This document shows, in pieces, positions 59,590 through 64,000 of a stretch of DNA of 64,000 nucleotides; positions within the stretch are counted from its first letter, which is position 1, and the number at the start of each line of letters is the position of its first letter. This DNA is from JABWBD01 sp040768665 (lineage in GTDB: Bacteria; Planctomycetota; Planctomycetia; Pirellulales; Thermoguttaceae), in assembly GCA_040768665.1 (NCBI GenBank), contig JAXGMN010000033.1:82797-146796 (forward strand). Reading direction: 5' to 3'. Both the position numbers and the translations under genes were made by a program. The notes below the pieces were generated by a model. That model ran no database searches and was not told the DNA's origin. It saw only the letters and a program-made list of their open reading frames with translations.

Positions 59590-61817
59590 CTACCTGCTCA
59601 GATAAGCCATGAGCCTGGCGGGAGCGAATGCATCCATCTCGTCGTCGTCCTCCAAAGGATCGTCTTCCGACAGCTCATGGATGGCCAGATCGACGAGGTT
59701 CGGCCGGAGCCTTGGCGACACGACTCTTTCCTGAGTGGTCGTTGAGGTTGTTGCAGACGCGATCAGAAGTTCCAGGCCGATCCCCCGCGGCAACTCGCTT
59801 TCGGGCGACGCGGACTGGGGCTGCAACGGCGGGGTTTCCGTATTCGCCGGGTCCTCTCCGGTGCCGGAACTTGCTGCGTCCGGCGGAACCTCAGCGCTGT
59901 TGCCGTCCGCTGGGTCCTCGCTTTCCGTGACGGGCCCTGTTTCGTTGGGGGGGGCGTCGCTGTCCGCGGGATCCGGTGTCACCGGTTCCGCGGGAACAGT
60001 CGGGGCGGCTGGGACTGCAGCGTCCGTGGAGTTTTCCGGGGTGTTGATGTCCGTCTCGGGCGAACCGTTTGACGGTTCGGTGGTCTGCGAAGTGACGGCA
60101 GTCCCACGCCTTGTGACTCGAATCACTACCGGCTGTGTGGCCGGTTGAGGCGTATTCTCCGTAACCAATGGCGGGGGGCTGGGCGGTGGGGTCGCCGGAG
60201 TTTCGGCGTCGGAAGGAGTTGGGTCGGAAGTATCCTGCTGTTCGTCGCCCGTGGCAGGCTGCTCGTCCTCACTCTGGGGATTAGGAGTCGGGCCGTTGGG
60301 CGGCAGTTCGGTGGTATCCGCCGCATCCTGAGGATTGCCGGGCACTTGAGGGTCGTCAGGTTCGGTGTCGTTGACCTCCACCTCTGTGGCCGGTTGCGTG
60401 CCGCTGGCCAATTGATCCGCGAGCGAGGGACCGGTGCGGGTTTGCTGCAGCTCGGCGGACTCGGTTTGCGTTGCGGGAGCCGGCTCATTCCCGGAGCCGC
60501 CATCGCCGCCCGAAGCCAGGAGCCGTCGCCGCGTCACGCGGATCAATAGCAATCCGGACTCGGAATACGTGCGTTCCGACTGCGAATCGTTGTCCGTCTG
60601 CGGCGTCGCCGCGCTCGTCCCCTCGCGCGATCCCGACGGATCGGCGGCCGGCGTCGTATCACCGCTATCAGCGTCGGGAGTAGCCGGGGCCGTGTCGCCG
60701 GTGGCGTCGTCATTCTGATCCGGCTCTATGGCCGGGTCGCTTGAGTCATCCGCGTCAGTTGTCGGAAGAATCTCTGACGGCGTTTCGGGCGCCGTCGCAT
60801 CGGAAACCGATGGCGTGTCGCCTCCCGTGAACTCCACGTCGAGCCGATAGGCTCCCATGCCGAATTCGTCGTCCGTTGCCCCGTCGGCGACGAGGGTGTA
60901 GGTCTGGCCCGGTATCACGGGAATTCGACGGCAGCCACGGTGCCGTACTGCCCGTGGCCGTGGCGACGAGGTTTTGGAACTGGTCGTAAACGGCGATTTT
61001 CGGGGCCAGCAGGCTCAGTTCCCGGGCGTCGACGCGGACAGTTAACGTTTTGGTTCCGGCGGGAATCGTGGTGCGGTAGTAGTCGATGTCGGCGTGAGAC
61101 GTGAGGTCGGCGGAGTAGATAGCGCCGTCTGGATTAGCCGGTTCCAAACGCGTGGCCGTCGAAACACTGTCGTTGACCGCTGCCGCGTCAAAGGCATCGG
61201 GCTGGCGGGCACCGTGCCGCCTGGATGCCCGCAATGTCGTCGGCTCCCACTCCGCCTGGAAGCGAGCGAGGACACATAACCATGGTCGAGCCATTAACGT
61301 CGGTATGTCCCAACCCCAATGCGTGACCGGATTCATGCACAAGGGTTGTAAAGACGTGGAGACCGTCGATGGTGAAAGTTATGTTTGCATTGAGTGTGAT
61401 ATCGCCGCCGGAGAAGAAAGGTGAAGCGATAGGCGGCGAAGGCCAAACCATCGCTGCCTGCTATCGACGCCAGTCGGATGTCTCCTTGACTCCGTTCCAT
61501 TTACCGTCATCCCGCGATTCGTGGAAGTTTAAATTCGAGTGCTTTGCCCATGTCTGTAGGGCTCGGGCAAACTCCCGTTGCCACACATCTCGCGGTGCGA
61601 TGGCATCGATCTCGGCAAATAGCACACTGCTACCTCCAAGCCAAGCTGTGCCGTCGGGAGCGAAACTGAAAGAGAGATTGGTCTCTGGCCAGGGAATTGC
61701 ACCGAGATTGTAGAGCAGCATCCGGTCTTCGAGCGATTCGATGCGAAGAGCACGTCCGGCTAGGCGTCCAGAGGCATTGGCTTCTCCTCTGCCGCGGAGG
61801 CGATTTTTTGAAAGCAT
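59590..61817 (-). pseudogene. Matrixin-like (M10) metalloprotease gene with several frameshifts
   Basis: The start at 61817 has AGGAAG upstream and reads MLSKNRLRG, then the planctomycete extracellular motif RIESLEDRMLL. A protease N-domain follows. In another frame comes the zinc site HESGHALGLGH with a Met in VNGSTMVMCPRS. A third frame holds a pre-peptidase-like beta domain (DIDYYRTTIPAGTKTLTVRV). The last frame holds a Pro/Thr/Asp/Glu-rich tail of over 300 residues. At least five single-base frame changes are needed (near 61480, 61420, 61220, 60945 and 60922) to read one product. Between them every segment is in the right order and well conserved. Either a young pseudogene or clustered base errors in the assembly would explain this. 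The intact product would be a secreted Zn protease. Confidence 0.75.
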
Positions 61818-62250
61818 CCTTGCTTCCTGGAATATAATGAACCGCATAACATCGGGATATCTTCCGTGATAACCCCGCGTGACACAAACGAATTCAAGTA
61901 CTTGCTGAATAGAGACTTACGTGACACAACAGCAGTGTCTAGCCGAACTGGCCGCGAAGCATAGCAGCGTAAGGTTTTGGCGTCTAGGCCAGACGCTTTG
62001 CATCACGGTGAATATGGACTTGTCGGGCAACTCTTGATGGTGCGATCTTTTGGAGCGGCGCGAATCCAGCCGCTGAAGGGCCAGCCCGCGGTGCGGGAAT
62101 GGAAGAGGGGCCTGCCGAATGGTCCTTATCACGCCTTTAGTGCCTCTTGTTCCTTCTTGCGGCAACCTCTTGCCACTAAAGATGGGCGCGAAGCGGCGCA
62201 GAAGGCGCAAGAAACGATGGAGTGAAACTCATGTCGGCGGACGCCATCGC
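61818..62250. other. Intergenic region, 433 nt
   Basis: No gene is seen. It must contain the promoter of the leftward protease gene. A stretch at about 62190-62220 (GCGCAGAAGGCGCAAGAAAC) is of the dispersed low-complexity kind. No hairpin of note was found. Confidence 0.4.
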
Positions 62251-64000
62251 TCACTGGCTTCCGTCAAGGTCAACCAAGCGGCCTGCAAAGAGTTGATCGA
62301 CGACCGCCGGATCAAGCTGGCTTCCCGCGGAAAACAGATCACCTCCGTTCAGGCCCCTGGCGGCCAAATCGGCGCTGGCAACACCCTGCTGTCCAGCCTG
62401 ATTACTCCGCGGTCGCCTAGTGGCTGAAATCACCAGCGCGTTGTCGCTCCCGGCTGCAGGAAAAAGAGGCTCCAATGGTGCCATGCCGGAACCGGCTGTG
62501 GGCTTCGCGAACGTTTTTACTGCATCATTGGTGATCGTTGCCGACAATGGGAACATGGCAAGGGCCGCGTCTGCCGGTGTGTTGAGAAATCCATCCGACT
62601 GAGCTACGATCGTGTACGCAGTGTCTGAAGCAAAAGCAGAACCATTCGTAGCCGTGCCTTGGGGCACGCCAGAGTCTGCAGCCGATGAGGCCAAGAACTG
62701 ACGCTTGGAAATGCTTTGGCGGTTGCCGAAATCGTAGTTTAGTAGCTGAACCGGCCCAGGAATCGTTACCACATAGCCATATGCACCCAGTGTCGGATCG
62801 ACGTTGTTCACGCGATGGTTCTCACCGCTCGGCTCAGTCTGTTGCCAACCTGCCCTTAGCTCTTCCAGTATGATGTAGACGCCCGGCTCGGAAAGTTCCA
62901 CTTCGTATTTCCCGTTGGAAAAAACGGGGACAATTCCGACTCTGGTATCACTGTCGTCAAGCAGCCCATTGTTATTGTTGTCTTTATACACATGAATTGT
63001 CCACGGAGACAGACCAGGTTCATTCAGGGCTTTGCTACCGTCTCCGTCTATGTCGTTGTATACAACGCCGAAGACTTGAGTGATGGAGGAAACAAACTGG
63101 TTTCCAAAATCCCGGTCCGTCAAATGCACGCCACCAATGACTTCTTCCGCGTAGCCACCCTGGCCCAACGTGGGATCAATTATGTTCACAACCTTTGCAG
63201 GCGCCGTCTGCACCATGAAGTTGCCGGGCGGATCTGGCAATACCTCTACCAGAATGTAATGACCCTCAGGGAGGTTCAGCACATAGGTGCCCTCCTCGCC
63301 CGTCACTGCTATCTGCCAGTCCTCGAGAGCCTCAGGAGGGACATTTTCACTTTCGTCGAGTTCTCCGTCCTCATCGCGGTCGATATAGGCTCGTATCTCC
63401 CAGCCGGGAAGCGGGCGCTCGTCATCTTCGGTTCCCAGTACGTTGTCCGCACCATCTGGATCTCGGATGCCGTCGATGCCCGCGTCGCCAGGGGGATCGA
63501 CATCACGGAACTTGATACCCGACACGGTACTCAACAGCATGTTTCCGAAGTTCGGTGACTCCGCCACCCCAAAATACGCCACCTCGCGCGGATTCAACGT
63601 GGGATCGACGTTCACAATATGCTGAAACTGCAAAGCCTCCCCAGGGTAGCTCTGCTTCCAGCCGTGCGGCAACTCTTCCCGCACGATATAGCGGCCGGGA
63701 TCCAGGTCCACAAACCCGTACGCCCCGTCGTTCGCTCCGTCATAGGCGGTAACCGTCTGGTCCACCAACTCGTCATCGTCGGCGACCCCATCGGCATCGT
63801 CGTCGCGGTACAGATAGATCGTCCAGCCGTTCAGCCCCATCTCACCTGCATCCCAGACGGCATCGTGATCCTGGTCGTGCCACTTGTACCCGGAGATGTC
63901 CGGCTGGAAGTTGCCGAAGTTCGGCGGCTGGGCCACGCCGAATTGGCCCGCCACGCGTACGCCCGCGGCAGCATCGACCGTCACTTGGTGCTCGAACTCC
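62251..64000 (-). CDS. SdrD B-like repeat surface protein, partial (C-terminal part)
   Basis: The frame is open to the right edge, so only the last 580 or so residues are present. They hold three B-type repeats of Ca-binding immunoglobulin-like fold: YKWHDQDHDAVWDAGEMGLN, a DVDPPGDAGIDGIRDPDG-type repeat with IDRDEDGELDE, and VVYNDIDGDGSKALNEPGL with VYKDNNNNGLLDDSD. Each closes with a YVL-E-LP-GW strand. The final 180 residues are less ordered and have no LPxTG or dockerin signal. It is a secreted or surface adhesin-like protein in the same orientation as the protease gene, 433 nt upstream of it. The start and signal lie beyond the window. Confidence 0.88.
   Translation of the reverse strand, partial: EFEHQVTVDAAAGVRVAGQFGVAQPPNFGNFQPDISGYKWHDQDHDAVWDAGEMGLNGWTIYLYRDDDADGVADDDELVDQTVTAYDGANDGAYGFVDLDPGRYIVREELPHGWKQSYPGEALQFQHIVNVDPTLNPREVAYFGVAESPNFGNMLLSTVSGIKFRDVDPPGDAGIDGIRDPDGADNVLGTEDDERPLPGWEIRAYIDRDEDGELDESENVPPEALEDWQIAVTGEEGTYVLNLPEGHYILVEVLPDPPGNFMVQTAPAKVVNIIDPTLGQGGYAEEVIGGVHLTDRDFGNQFVSSITQVFGVVYNDIDGDGSKALNEPGLSPWTIHVYKDNNNNGLLDDSDTRVGIVPVFSNGKYEVELSEPGVYIILEELRAGWQQTEPSGENHRVNNVDPTLGAYGYVVTIPGPVQLLNYDFGNRQSISKRQFLASSAADSGVPQGTATNGSAFASDTAYTIVAQSDGFLNTPADAALAMFPLSATITNDAVKTFAKPTAGSGMAPLEPLFPAAGSDNALVISATRRPRSNQAGQQGVASADLAARGLNGGDLFSAGSQLDPAVVDQLFAGRLVDLDGSQ

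Overview
The window is GC-rich, mostly single-copy bacterial chromosome that looks like a member of the Planctomycetota, probably near the Pirellulales. No 16S gene or other phylogenetic marker is present, so this rests on family hallmarks: DUF1559 pseudopilin-like proteins with an H-x9-DG tail, formylglycine sulfatases, Tat-exported Gfo/Idh/MocA oxidoreductases, a BBP7 outer-membrane beta-barrel, a planctomycete-type cytochrome c, an ECF sigma factor paired with a Ser/Thr kinase, and surface proteins with the SLEDRMLL-type planctomycete extracellular motif.

Layout. 0.1-5.1 kb: flagellar hook-filament junction genes flgK and a very long flgL, separated by a 239-bp heptanucleotide tandem array. 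5.1-14.7 kb: catabolic and surface genes (iduronate-sulfatase-like enzyme, HpcH/HpaI aldolase, a toroid plus discoidin-domain protein, two Tat-exported Gfo/Idh/MocA oxidoreductases) and a quinone oxidoreductase with an internal deletion. 15.0-16.4 kb: tRNA-Ser(CGA) and a peroxiredoxin whose peroxidatic Cys codon is UGA, followed by a hairpin fitting a bacterial SECIS element, so probably a selenoprotein. 16.7-20.9 kb: Nramp-like transporter, enolase-superfamily enzyme, SHD1/cytochrome c protein, DUF454 membrane protein. 20.9-31.6 kb: two homologous ABC-ATPase/FtsX-permease modules facing away from each other around a DUF1559 gene, with a MotA/TolQ/ExbB-like gene, a permease relic and a DUF1559 fragment at the edges. 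31.6-45.8 kb: a tetrapyrrole methylase with a signal peptide, an aldehyde dehydrogenase, two large parallel beta-helix proteins, a Uma2 nuclease-like pair, a third Gfo/Idh/MocA protein and a second sulfatase. 45.9-48.1 kb: a three-gene operon (membrane protein, TiaS-like protein, DUF1559) with 4-nt overlaps. 48.3-57.1 kb: an unknown membrane protein, an EF-hand/LTxxQ/S15 peptidase fusion, and an ECF sigma plus kinase pair. 57.1-64.0 kb: BBP7 porin-like gene between inverted repeats, a matrixin-like protease with several frameshifts, and the C-terminal part of a large SdrD-B-repeat protein that runs off the right edge.

How the genes fit together (inference): many products are secreted and suit breakdown of sulfated or branched polysaccharide (sulfatases, beta-helix carbohydrate-binding or lyase-like proteins, sugar oxidoreductases, 2-keto-3-deoxy acid aldolase, enolase-superfamily dehydratase). 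They are scattered on both strands rather than forming one operon. The strongest candidate for overlooked biology is the UGA-containing peroxiredoxin. Next come the mirrored ABC/FtsX modules with DUF1559, the TiaS-like operon, the exported SAM-enzyme homologue and several families of palindromic intergenic repeats.
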